Shown in pieces: positions 1-7,434 of a stretch of 64,000 nucleotides of DNA. The number at the start of each line of letters is the position of its first letter. Position 1 is the stretch's first letter. The DNA is from Sedimentibacter hydroxybenzoicus DSM 7310 (GTDB taxonomy: Bacteria > Bacillota > Clostridia > Tissierellales > Sedimentibacteraceae): assembly GCF_013403245.1 (NCBI RefSeq), contig NZ_JACBNQ010000004.1, positions 1 to 64,000 on the forward strand, written 5' to 3'. Made by a program: the position numbers and the translations under genes. The notes below the pieces were generated by a model. It searched no databases. It saw only the letters and a program-made list of their open reading frames with translations, and was not told the DNA's origin.

Positions 1-167
1 TGATGATATCCCACAATGTGAATGACGCAATAAAGTTTTCAGACAGGATTATAATGCTGGACAGAGGAAGTGTAGTGTTGGATGTGAGAAACGGTCAGAT
101 AACGGAGAAGGAATTGATGGAGATATATAATTCGCGTAACTACAGCCCCTTTGCTGAAGCGGTATAA
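1..167 (+). CDS. ABC transporter ATPase, C-terminal fragment
   Basis: Only the last 54 codons are inside the window; the first whole codon is at base 3 and the 5' part lies outside. The fragment begins with MISHNVNDAIKFSDRII, which matches the H-loop region that follows Walker B in ABC ATPases (switch histidine in SHN), followed by a short 'MLDRG' turn and a C-terminal tail containing ITEKELMEIY. The next gene encodes a substrate-binding lipoprotein of the ABC class that often travels with such ATPases, so this is probably the energising subunit of the same or a sister uptake system. Substrate cannot be told from this piece. Confidence 0.75.
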   Translation, partial: MISHNVNDAIKFSDRIIMLDRGSVVLDVRNGQITEKELMEIYNSRNYSPFAEAV

Positions 168-294
168 CAGCAATGGATAGGCGATAGATTGACAATAGAA
201 TTGCAATAGAAAATAAAGGAGAGATTCTTCACTGACGTTAAGAATGACAAGGTTGGTGCTCTCAATATAGGGTTATTTATAGAAGGAGGTTATT

Positions 295-1275
295 ATGAAA
301 TTAAAAAAATTAGCAGCGTCATTATTGTTGATACCAATTATTTTATCCGGATGTACACAAGGTGCATCGGGTACACCAGATACAGAAAAATTTACTATAG
401 GTATTTCACAGTTGATAGAGCATCCTGCTTTGGATGCGTCAAGGCAGGGTTTTATAGATGAACTTAAAACTCAAGGTATAAATGCGGAATTCATTGATCA
501 AAATGCACAAGGTGATCCAAACAATGCACTTATGATTGCACAGAAGTTTGTCAGAGATGATGTGGATTTAATATTTACAATTGCAACTTCAACTTCACAG
601 GCAGCAAAGCAGGCAATTAGCGGAACAGATATACCATTGGTTTTTACGGCAGTAACCGATCCGGTATTTTCTCAGCTAGTCACTGATTTAAATGTTACGG
701 ATGAGAATATTACCGGGGTTGTAGATGCCGCACCTATAAAAGAAAATCTGGAGTTGTTTAAAGAATTAAAAGAGGACATAAAAACTATCGGTATAATTTA
801 CAACATAGGGGAATCAAATTCCGAAGTCCAGGTTGACCAGACAAAGGAAATAGCCGAGAGTATGGATCTGCAGATAGAAACGATAGGTATTGCATCTGCC
901 AACGATATACCGCAGGCAATAGATACGATTTCTAAAAAGGTTGATGGACTGTATATAATTACCGACAATATGGTTGCTACATCCATGCCGCTTGTAGCTA
1001 AGCTTTCACAGGAAAAAGGGCTGCTGACGGTTTCGGCTGACGGTACTCATGTTACGGAAGGTATACTGATTTCAAAGGGTATCAGCTACTATGAAATAGG
1101 AAAGCAATCAGCCGTTATTGCGAAGCAAATATTGGCAGATAAAAAAAACATAGCAGAAATTCCCGTTCAATCATCACAAAACCTTGAGAAGAAGGTAAAC
1201 GTAAAGGCTATGGAAAGCCTAGGCTTCACAAAGGATAATAAAGCATTTGAAGGAGCGGAGTTCATTGAACAATAG
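295..1275 (+). CDS. ABC transporter substrate-binding lipoprotein (TrpX/COG2984-like)
   Basis: A 326-residue protein with a lipoprotein signal: basic start MKLKKLAAS, hydrophobic stretch LLLIPIILSG and lipobox cysteine at about residue 20. The mature part has the two-lobed periplasmic-binding-protein look of the ABC_sub_bind family (FTIGISQLIEHPALDASRQG; later TIGIIYNIGESNS at the lobe crossover and GLYIITDNMVATSMP). Family members bind amino acids such as tryptophan or other small ligands at the outer face of the membrane; the ligand here is not predictable. A strong ribosome binding site (AGAAGGAGG, about 281-289) supports the ATG at 295. It lies 127 bp after an ABC ATPase gene and ends at a terminator. 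Confidence 0.85.
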   Translation: MKLKKLAASLLLIPIILSGCTQGASGTPDTEKFTIGISQLIEHPALDASRQGFIDELKTQGINAEFIDQNAQGDPNNALMIAQKFVRDDVDLIFTIATSTSQAAKQAISGTDIPLVFTAVTDPVFSQLVTDLNVTDENITGVVDAAPIKENLELFKELKEDIKTIGIIYNIGESNSEVQVDQTKEIAESMDLQIETIGIASANDIPQAIDTISKKVDGLYIITDNMVATSMPLVAKLSQEKGLLTVSADGTHVTEGILISKGISYYEIGKQSAVIAKQILADKKNIAEIPVQSSQNLEKKVNVKAMESLGFTKDNKAFEGAEFIEQ

Positions 1276-1322
1276 ATAGGCGATGGATTGGATATTGATT
1301 AGCGATAGAATAGCAACGGATA

Positions 1323-1355
1323 AACAAGGTAAGAGATAATCTCCCCTTGTTTTTT
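1323..1355 (+). terminator. Rho-independent terminator after the substrate-binding protein gene
   Basis: AACAAGG (1323-1329) pairs with CCTTGTT (1345-1351), an inner GAGA/TCTC pairing closes the loop, and a run of T follows. It separates the ABC genes from truA. Confidence 0.75.
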
Positions 1356-1432
1356 GCTATAAGCATATATATAATTGATTTATAAATTAAAAAGGGAGTA
1401 AGCATTTATTTAGATTGCTAATCGATAGTATC

Positions 1433-2170
1433 ATGAGAAACATAAAAATGATAATTCAATATGACGGTACCCGGTACAAGGGATGGCAGAAACAGAATGA
1501 AAATGTTAATACCATACAGGGAAGATTAGAGAATATTTTAAGCGGCATGACAGGCGGGGAAGTAACACTTATTGGATGCGGCAGAACTGATGCAGGCGTC
1601 CATGCGTTAAATTATACCGCTAATTTTCATACAAATTCAAAGATGAATGTTGAGGATATGTCAAAATATATAAATGATAAACTGCCTGAAGATATTGCTT
1701 TATTGTCATTGAAAAATGCAAGCGAAAGATTTCATGCAAGATATAATATATTATCAAAAACATATCTGTTCAGAATTAATAACAGTCAGGTGAAAAATGT
1801 ATTTGACAGGAAATATGTACATAGAGTAAATGAAAAAATAGATCTGGATAAAATGAGGCAATGTGCACAGCAGCTGATAGGAACACATGATTTTCAAAGC
1901 TTTACCACATTAAAATCCAAAACTAAATCAACCGTCAGGACTATTAATTATATTGATATCGAAGAAAAGGGCAATATAATAGAAGTGGAAGTAAACGGGA
2001 ATGGATTTCTATGGAACATGGTTAGAATTATAATAGGTACATTAATTGAAGCAGGTACGGGTAAGCTTGATATAGCTGATATAGAAAATATTATGGCAGC
2101 AAAAAAAAGAGCTGAAGCCGGTCCCATGGTACCGCCAAAAGCGCTGTTTTTAAAAGAGGTTGAATATTAG
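1433..2170 (+). CDS. truA: tRNA pseudouridine(38-40) synthase TruA
   Basis: TruA converts uridines 38-40 in the tRNA anticodon arm to pseudouridine. The protein has the family N-terminus MIIQYDGTRYKGWQ, the catalytic-aspartate motif GCGRTDAGVHAL, and the C-terminal GNGFLWNMVRIIIGTL motif. From ATG 1433 (MRNIKMIIQYDGT) the length is 245 residues, normal for the family. A TTG at 1415 would add six residues, but the family usually starts close to the YDGT motif; neither start has an ideal Shine-Dalgarno (AAAGGGAG lies at about 1391-1398). The sensor kinase gene starts 1 bp after its stop, so the two are probably co-transcribed, although there is no functional link. Confidence 0.93.
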   Translation: MRNIKMIIQYDGTRYKGWQKQNENVNTIQGRLENILSGMTGGEVTLIGCGRTDAGVHALNYTANFHTNSKMNVEDMSKYINDKLPEDIALLSLKNASERFHARYNILSKTYLFRINNSQVKNVFDRKYVHRVNEKIDLDKMRQCAQQLIGTHDFQSFTTLKSKTKSTVRTINYIDIEEKGNIIEVEVNGNGFLWNMVRIIIGTLIEAGTGKLDIADIENIMAAKKRAEAGPMVPPKALFLKEVEY

Positions 2171-2171
2171 C

Positions 2172-3764
2172 ATGAAAAGAAATGTTTTTATGAAGCTAAG
2201 TACAAGAATTAATATTTATATTATTTTGATTTTAGTGTTTTCATTGGGCAGCATGACAATACTGTCTTATTATCAAATGAAAGATATTCTTACCGCTCAG
2301 TTAAAAGACAAGCTGATGACTATTGCAACATATGCTTCGGAGGATTATAAGGTAAAGGAAGCATTTAAGCATAGCAGTAAGATACCTGAATTAAATGAAC
2401 ATATAGAAAAAATCAGAGAAGAAACAAAAGTAGATTTTATAGTTGTATTTGACATGGACAGCATTCGTCTCACTCATCCTGTGAAAGAAAACATCGGTCG
2501 GAAATTTGAAGGGGGAGATGAAACAAGAGCCCTCAAAGAAGCAGACAAATATATATCCCAGGCAAAGGGAACCTTAGGTATATCGTTAAGAGCCTTCGTA
2601 CCGATTATTTATGAAGGCAGACAGTTAGGTGCAGTCTGTGTGGGAAGCACGGTAGTAGAAATAAGCAAGGAAATATTAATAAAAGCTCAACAATTTATAC
2701 CGTTTATATTTATAGGTTTGTTTTTGGGCAGCTACTGTGCTGTTGTACTGGCAGCAAGCATAAAGGATGAATTGTTAGGGTTAGAACCAAGGGAAATCAC
2801 CTTGCTCTTAAAAGAAAAAGAAGCTATACTTGATAATGTTAAGGAAGGAATAATAACCTTAAACGAAAACGGAGAGCTCATACAATACAACCGGGAGGCA
2901 TCAAGAATTCTAGGCTTAACAGGCAATGATATTAACATTAATATTGATGAATTAGCTAAAATAAATAAAATAATACCGGATTTAAAAGATCTTGAAATAA
3001 ACAATGATTTTGAGGTTAATGTCAGACCCGGTGTAACTATTTTATGTAAATATAATATTTTGAAAAATGATAAAAAGCAGACAATAGGACACGTAATTAA
3101 TTTCAGGGATTTATCCGAAGTAAAAAAGATGTCCGAGGAATTAACCGGAATAAAAAAAATGGCATGGTCATTGAGGGCACAAAATCATGAGTTTATGAAC
3201 AAATTGCACACAATATCCGGGTTGATACAGTTAGAAGAATATGATGAAGCAATAAAGTATATTTCTAAAACAGCAAAAAGCGGAAACGATATAACAAGTT
3301 TAATAACAGGCAGAATTAAAAATTTGAATATTGCTGCTTTGATTTTGGCAAAGTATTATAAAGCGGAAGAATTAAGGATTAAATTTGAAATAGATAAAAA
3401 TTCCGGTTTAACTATACTTCCTGATTTAATAAGCAGTGATGATGTAGGTTCTGTCATCGGTAATTTAATTGAGAATGCCTTAGAGGCTGTTAATGTTGAT
3501 GGCACAGGAAAAGTATATTTTAAAATATTTCAGAATGAAAAGGTCCTTATCATTGAGGTAAAAGACAATGGACCCGGAATTTCGGAGGATATAAAGTCCA
3601 AAATATTTGACCGGAATTTCAGTACTAAATCAGAACATCACGGGTACGGTATGTATATTGTAAAGAATATAATAGAAGATGCCAACGGAAAAATTACCTT
3701 GTCTTTAGATAATGAAACGGCATGGCATATAGAAATTCCTATGAAAAGTGGTGATAATATATGA
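2172..3764 (+). CDS. Sensor histidine kinase, CitA/DcuS family
   Basis: Membrane sensor of a carboxylate-responsive two-component system. Order of parts: short cytoplasmic N-terminus, TM1 (about residues 12-32, IYIILILVFSLGSMTIL), extracytoplasmic Cache/PDC-type sensor domain (about 35-172), TM2 (about 176-198), PAS domain (about 210-325), and a SpoB-like dimerisation helix with phosphoacceptor His339 in LRAQNHEFMNKLHTI. The HATPase domain shows the N box NLIENALEAV, DNGPGI and GYGMYIVKN. LRAQNHEF with a nearby PAS is characteristic of CitA/DcuS/DctS kinases, which bind citrate or C4-dicarboxylates outside the cell. ATG 2172 is chosen because TTG 2160 leaves no room for the AGAGGT site; ATG 2190 is an alternative. 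It overlaps the response regulator by 4 nt. Neighbouring genes suggest a citrate-like ligand. Confidence 0.9.
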   Translation: MKRNVFMKLSTRINIYIILILVFSLGSMTILSYYQMKDILTAQLKDKLMTIATYASEDYKVKEAFKHSSKIPELNEHIEKIREETKVDFIVVFDMDSIRLTHPVKENIGRKFEGGDETRALKEADKYISQAKGTLGISLRAFVPIIYEGRQLGAVCVGSTVVEISKEILIKAQQFIPFIFIGLFLGSYCAVVLAASIKDELLGLEPREITLLLKEKEAILDNVKEGIITLNENGELIQYNREASRILGLTGNDININIDELAKINKIIPDLKDLEINNDFEVNVRPGVTILCKYNILKNDKKQTIGHVINFRDLSEVKKMSEELTGIKKMAWSLRAQNHEFMNKLHTISGLIQLEEYDEAIKYISKTAKSGNDITSLITGRIKNLNIAALILAKYYKAEELRIKFEIDKNSGLTILPDLISSDDVGSVIGNLIENALEAVNVDGTGKVYFKIFQNEKVLIIEVKDNGPGISEDIKSKIFDRNFSTKSEHHGYGMYIVKNIIEDANGKITLSLDNETAWHIEIPMKSGDNI

Positions 3765-4450
3765 TACATGTTATGATTTTAGAGGATGATCCCATGGTCA
3801 GAGAAATCAATTCAAGGTTTTTAGGAAAATTGTCGGATTTTAAGTTGGCTAAGGCGGTTCCAAGCATAAAGGAAGCACAAGAATTTTTGTTTAAGAGCAG
3901 GGTGGATTTGATTTTGTTAGATATATATCTGCCTAAGGAAAACGGAATAGATTTCTTGAAGTGGTTAAGAAAAGAAGAATTTGAAACAGACGTTATTTTA
4001 ATCACTGCAGATAAAACGAGCAACATGATACAGGAAGCTTTTCGCTACGGAGCAGTTGATTATCTTATTAAACCGTTCACATTCAATAGATTTAAAGAGG
4101 CATTGGATAATTATAAGGAAAGATATTACGGTATAAAAAAGCTTGACACAATTGAGCAAAATGAGTTGGACAAATATATAATAAAAAATACTTTGAATAA
4201 TGAATACGACAATTCTGATAATGATTTGGAAAAAGGAATAAATAAGTATACCTATAAGATAATATGGAAGGAAGTCGAAAAATTAGTCGATGAATATAAA
4301 ACAGCAGAAGAAATTTCTGAAAAATCGGGAGTAGCCAGAGTTACAGTACGCAAATATCTTGAATTCATGCTTAAGGAAGGTAAGGTTGATAAGATAATTG
4401 AATATGGTAAGGTTGGGAGACCTCAACACAAATATAAAAACCTAACATAG
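3761..4450 (+). CDS. Response regulator, CitB/DcuR family
   Basis: 229-residue partner of the upstream kinase. Receiver domain: acidic pocket near residues 8-9 (MILEDDPMV), phosphorylation site Asp54 (DLILLDIYLP) and Lys104 (LIKPF). The C-terminal part carries a helix-turn-helix (TAEEISEKSGVARVTVRKYL) and ends in the CitB/DcuR-like tail EYGKVGRPQHKYK. Proteins of this family activate transport and fermentation genes for citrate, malate or fumarate. The likely target is the operon starting with the malic-enzyme gene about 190 bp downstream, where a perfect 10+10 bp inverted repeat sits. The start overlaps the kinase stop (ATGA). The stop codon lies inside a duplicated terminator sequence. Confidence 0.9.
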   Translation: MIHVMILEDDPMVREINSRFLGKLSDFKLAKAVPSIKEAQEFLFKSRVDLILLDIYLPKENGIDFLKWLRKEEFETDVILITADKTSNMIQEAFRYGAVDYLIKPFTFNRFKEALDNYKERYYGIKKLDTIEQNELDKYIIKNTLNNEYDNSDNDLEKGINKYTYKIIWKEVEKLVDEYKTAEEISEKSGVARVTVRKYLEFMLKEGKVDKIIEYGKVGRPQHKYKNLT

Positions 4451-4504
4451 CTATCAGATTGATGACTTTGTCATCAATCTGACCTAACATAGTTAGGTTT
4501 TTTT
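4440..4504 (+). terminator. Terminator interrupted by a 31-bp palindrome, with flanking duplication
   Basis: The functional terminator is ACCTAAC (4482-4488), loop ATA, GTTAGGT (4492-4498), then T6. The 11-bp sequence ACCTAACATAG occurs twice, at 4440-4450 (including the TAG stop of the response regulator) and 4482-4492, flanking a 31-bp insert (4451-4481). The insert is a perfect hairpin: 12-bp arms 4455-4466 and 4470-4481 around TTT. The same 31-mer, with two substitutions, recurs at 7359-7389. Confidence 0.8.
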
Positions 4505-4563
4505 GTTGCATACTTTGATAAAAATACGACAAACTATTCTTAATGACCAAAACTATTTTAAAC

Positions 4564-4593
4564 TTACATAATATTTACATTAATATTATGTAA
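4564..4593. promoter_or_regulatory. Inverted repeat, candidate operator of the citrate-type response regulator
   Basis: Perfect 10-bp arms TTACATAATA (4564-4573) and TATTATGTAA (4584-4593) are separated by 10 bp, so arm centres lie 20 bp (two helical turns) apart, as expected for a dimeric regulator. A possible promoter TTACAT-16 bp-TAATAT (4575-4602) overlaps it. It sits 53 bp upstream of the malic-enzyme start, right after the response-regulator gene. Confidence 0.55.
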
Positions 4594-4645
4594 TGCTAAT
4601 ATGCAGTTATACACGAAAAAATATTATAGAAGGAAGGAAAACGAT

Positions 4646-5818
4646 TTGAATTATTTTGAAGAAAGTTTAAAATTGCATGAAAAAAGCAAGGGTAAAATTG
4701 AAGTAATTTCTAAAATTAAGGTAGAAACAAGGGAAGATTTAAGCTTGGCATATACGCCCGGAGTTGCTGAGCCATGCAGAAAGATTCATCAGAATGAAGA
4801 CGACGTATACAAGTATACATCAAAAGGCAATATTGTTGCTGTAGTAACGGACGGAACGGCAGTTCTCGGTTTGGGGGATATCGGTCCAAAAGCCGCATTG
4901 CCGGTTATGGAGGGAAAATCCATACTGTTCAAGGAATTCGCCGATGTTGATGCATTTCCGATATGCATAGATTCAAAAAACGTTGATGACATAGTTAAGA
5001 CCGTAAAGCTGATTGCTCCGGGGCTTGGAGGAATAAATCTGGAGGACATAGGAGCTCCCAGATGTTTTGAGATAGAAGAAAGGCTGAAGAAAGAGCTTGA
5101 TATTCCGGTATTCCATGACGATCAGCATGGGACTGCCATTGTAGTATTGGCGGGATTAATAAATGCGTTAAAAATAGTAAACAAAAAAATAGAAGATATA
5201 AAGATAATTATTAACGGAGCAGGTGCTGCAGGAACAGCAATTGCTAATTTATTAACTGCTGCAGGGGCTAAAAATATAATAGCTTGTGACAGGTCAGGTG
5301 CTTTATATGCAGGTATGTCAAGTGCGAATGAAGCAAAGAGCGAATTGGCTAGGGTAACAAATCCTAATGGAGAAAAAGGCTCTTTAGCAGACGTTATGAA
5401 TAATGCTGATGTATTTATCGGAGTATCTTCTGCCGATGTTGTTAAGGCTGAAATGGTTAAATCAATGGCTAAGGATGCTATTATTTTAGCAATGGCTAAT
5501 CCTACTCCTGAAATTATGCCTGACATTGCAATATCTGCGGGAGCAAGAGTTGTAGGAACAGGGCGTTCGGATTTTCCAAATCAAATAAATAATGTATTGG
5601 TTTTCCCGGGAGTATTCAGAGGAGCGCTGAATGTAAGGGCTAAAGAAATCAACCTTGATATGAAGATAGCAGCTGCTTATGCTATAGCAAACTACATTGA
5701 TGATGATGAATTAAATGAAAACAACATAATTCCGAGTGCTTTGGATAAGGGTGTAGCAAGTGCGGTTGCCCAAGCAATAGAAGCAGCAGCCAGAAAATCA
5801 GGTGTGGCAAGATTATAA
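4646..5818 (+). CDS. Malic-enzyme family oxidoreductase / oxaloacetate decarboxylase
   Basis: NAD(P)-dependent malic enzyme family: malate to pyruvate plus CO2, or, for CitM-type members, decarboxylation of oxaloacetate formed by citrate lyase. Signatures: LAYTPGVAEPC near the N-terminus, the metal-binding and catalytic region GPKAALPVMEGKSILFK with FADVDAFPI, HDDQHGTAIV, and a Rossmann motif INGAGAAGTAIANLL. The first plausible start is TTG 4646, five bases after AGGAAGGAAA, giving MNYFEESLKLHEKSKGK as in other short bacterial malic enzymes (390 residues). An upstream in-frame ATG at 4601 lacks a ribosome binding site and adds an unusual basic stretch. First gene of the acid-fermentation operon. 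Which reaction dominates in vivo is inferred from context only. Confidence 0.88.
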   Translation: MNYFEESLKLHEKSKGKIEVISKIKVETREDLSLAYTPGVAEPCRKIHQNEDDVYKYTSKGNIVAVVTDGTAVLGLGDIGPKAALPVMEGKSILFKEFADVDAFPICIDSKNVDDIVKTVKLIAPGLGGINLEDIGAPRCFEIEERLKKELDIPVFHDDQHGTAIVVLAGLINALKIVNKKIEDIKIIINGAGAAGTAIANLLTAAGAKNIIACDRSGALYAGMSSANEAKSELARVTNPNGEKGSLADVMNNADVFIGVSSADVVKAEMVKSMAKDAIILAMANPTPEIMPDIAISAGARVVGTGRSDFPNQINNVLVFPGVFRGALNVRAKEINLDMKIAAAYAIANYIDDDELNENNIIPSALDKGVASAVAQAIEAAARKSGVARL

Positions 5819-5874
5819 TATTAATTTTTTATTAAATAATATAATTAAATTATAAATAACTTGGAGGATAGAAA

Positions 5875-7164
5875 ATGAAAGAATTAAAAATAATGGGATT
5901 AACCTTACCGGTTTATTTCGCATTACTTGCAGTAATAATTGTTGCAATTTTTTTAAATGTTTTGCCCGGAGGTATGATTGGTGCCTTTGCTTTCATGATG
6001 ATAGTTGGTGCATTGCTTGATGTAGTAGGTAATAATACACCAATTGTAAAAACTTTCTTTGGCGGCGGACCGATAGTTATTATATTTGGTTCAGCAGCAC
6101 TTGTATATTTTAATATATTGCCTGAAGTAGTTACAAAGAACGTAGATACCTTTATGAAAGGAGGAGGCTTCCTTGACTTTTATATAGCAGCGCTTATTAC
6201 GGGTTCTATACTAGGTATGAACAAGAAGCTTCTTATTAAGGCAGCCATAAGATATTTCCCGTGTATACTGGGAGGTCTTTTAGTAGCTATGGGTTTGGTA
6301 TCTATAGGAGGATTAGCGTTTGGCTATACACCGGCAGAAGCAATCGCATATATAGGTATTCCTATAATGGGAGGCGGAATGGGAGCAGGTGCTGTTCCGA
6401 TAGCTGATGTGTTTTCTAAAGGGTTAGGACTTCCGACAGAACAAATTCTATCAAGATTGGTTCCGGCAGTTGCTTTAGGAAATGCTATTGCAATTGTATT
6501 CGGAGGAATTTTAGACAGGGTAGGTAAAAAGTACCCTAAGTTAAGCGGAAACGGCAAGCTGATGGAAATAGGTCAGGATGAACTTAAAGAAAAAGTTGAT
6601 AATGAACCTTTTGCATTGAGTGATTTTGGTATAGGCATAGCAATTGCTACAACATTCTTTACATTTGGAAATATTGTGGCATTCGTTATGAAAAATTATG
6701 TAGGTATAGATATTCACTCATATGCATGGATGATAATATCTGTTGCTATTGCAAAAGCTATCAATATTTTACCGACTAAATATGAAAAATCATGTGCTAA
6801 ATGGTACCAATTTGTTGCATCAAATTGGACACCTGCATTATTGATGGGTATAGGTATTGCATATACCGATTTAGGTCAAGTAATTTCTGCATTTACACCT
6901 TCATACTTGATACTGTGCTTCCTGGTTGTTTTAGGAGCAGTTCTAGGTACTGCTTTAGTAGGAAAATTAGTTGGTTTTTATCCTATAGAAGCGGCTATAA
7001 CTGCGGGCCTTTGCATGGCTAACATGGGTGGTACAGGTGATGTTGCAGTTTTGACCGCAGCAAACAGAATGGAATTAATGCCGTTTGCTCAAATTTCTTC
7101 AAGGCTGGGAGGAGCATTTATTATCTTCTTCGCTTCGATCATCGTACCTATATTTTTCGGTTAG
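5875..7164 (+). CDS. 2-hydroxycarboxylate transporter (CitS/CimH/MaeN family)
   Basis: A 429-residue integral membrane carrier of the 2HCT family, which moves citrate, malate or related 2-hydroxy acids with Na+ or H+, or exchanges substrate for product. Many hydrophobic segments are visible; the two re-entrant-loop GGxG-type motifs that mark the family are present as GGGMGAGAVPIA (about residues 165-176) and NMGGTGDVAVL (about 383-393). The start has a good site (TTGGAGGATAG) 56 bp after the malic-enzyme stop, so the two genes form a unit. Substrate within the family cannot be read directly; citrate, malate and citramalate are all compatible with the neighbours. Confidence 0.9.
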   Translation: MKELKIMGLTLPVYFALLAVIIVAIFLNVLPGGMIGAFAFMMIVGALLDVVGNNTPIVKTFFGGGPIVIIFGSAALVYFNILPEVVTKNVDTFMKGGGFLDFYIAALITGSILGMNKKLLIKAAIRYFPCILGGLLVAMGLVSIGGLAFGYTPAEAIAYIGIPIMGGGMGAGAVPIADVFSKGLGLPTEQILSRLVPAVALGNAIAIVFGGILDRVGKKYPKLSGNGKLMEIGQDELKEKVDNEPFALSDFGIGIAIATTFFTFGNIVAFVMKNYVGIDIHSYAWMIISVAIAKAINILPTKYEKSCAKWYQFVASNWTPALLMGIGIAYTDLGQVISAFTPSYLILCFLVVLGAVLGTALVGKLVGFYPIEAAITAGLCMANMGGTGDVAVLTAANRMELMPFAQISSRLGGAFIIFFASIIVPIFFG

Positions 7165-7212
7165 CGTCGTATATAAGTCGTATATAAGTCGCTTATGCTG
7201 GAAGTGAAAATA

Positions 7213-7244
7213 AGTCTTAGCTCACCCTAAAGGTGAGCTAAGAC
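7213..7244 (+). terminator. Long perfect stem-loop after the transporter gene
   Basis: AGTCTTAGCTCACC pairs with GGTGAGCTAAGACT around a short loop, a 14-bp perfect stem 49 bp after the transporter stop. There is no T-run, because repeat DNA follows immediately. Its central 21 bp (7219-7239) recurs exactly at 7390-7410. Confidence 0.6.
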
Positions 7245-7359
7245 TGCTGAAAAAGTCCCCCTGCATCGTTGCCGTTCATCCGGTCAATCCTCACGTATGT
7301 CTAATACGCTGCGGTTGCCCGTCTTCCGGCGCCTTGCAGGATGAACTTTTTCAACAGCC
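7243..7359. repeat. About 118-bp MITE-like repeat, copy 1
   Basis: It begins CTGCTGAAAAAGT and ends ACTTTTTCAACAGCC, so its ends are inverted repeats; inside lie CGTATGTCTAATACG and a GC-rich hairpin. A near-identical copy lies at 38444-38561. No coding capacity. It sits between the transporter and LeuC-type genes. Confidence 0.85.
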
Positions 7360-7410
7360 TATCATCTTGATGACTTTGTCATCAATCTGAGCTCACCCTA
7401 AAGGTGAGCT
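7359..7410. repeat. 31-bp palindrome plus duplicated terminator stem
   Basis: The 31-mer at 7359-7389 (hairpin TTGATGAC-TTT-GTCATCAA) matches the insert at 4451-4481. It is directly followed by an exact second copy (7390-7410) of the 21-bp stem-loop found at 7219-7239. Together with the MITE, this fills the 270-bp gap between transporter and hydro-lyase genes. Confidence 0.75.
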
Positions 7411-7434
7411 TTGCTATAAGTAAAGGAGAAAATT

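Noticed and set aside
4451-4483. Hairpin as a riboswitch or sRNA
   Set aside because: It is a repeat that recurs at 7359-7389 with flanking duplications, so a repeat element is the simpler explanation.
5122-5526. 134-codon minus-strand ORF within the malic-enzyme gene
   Set aside because: Hydrophobic-looking antisense reading of a highly conserved gene; no start signal.
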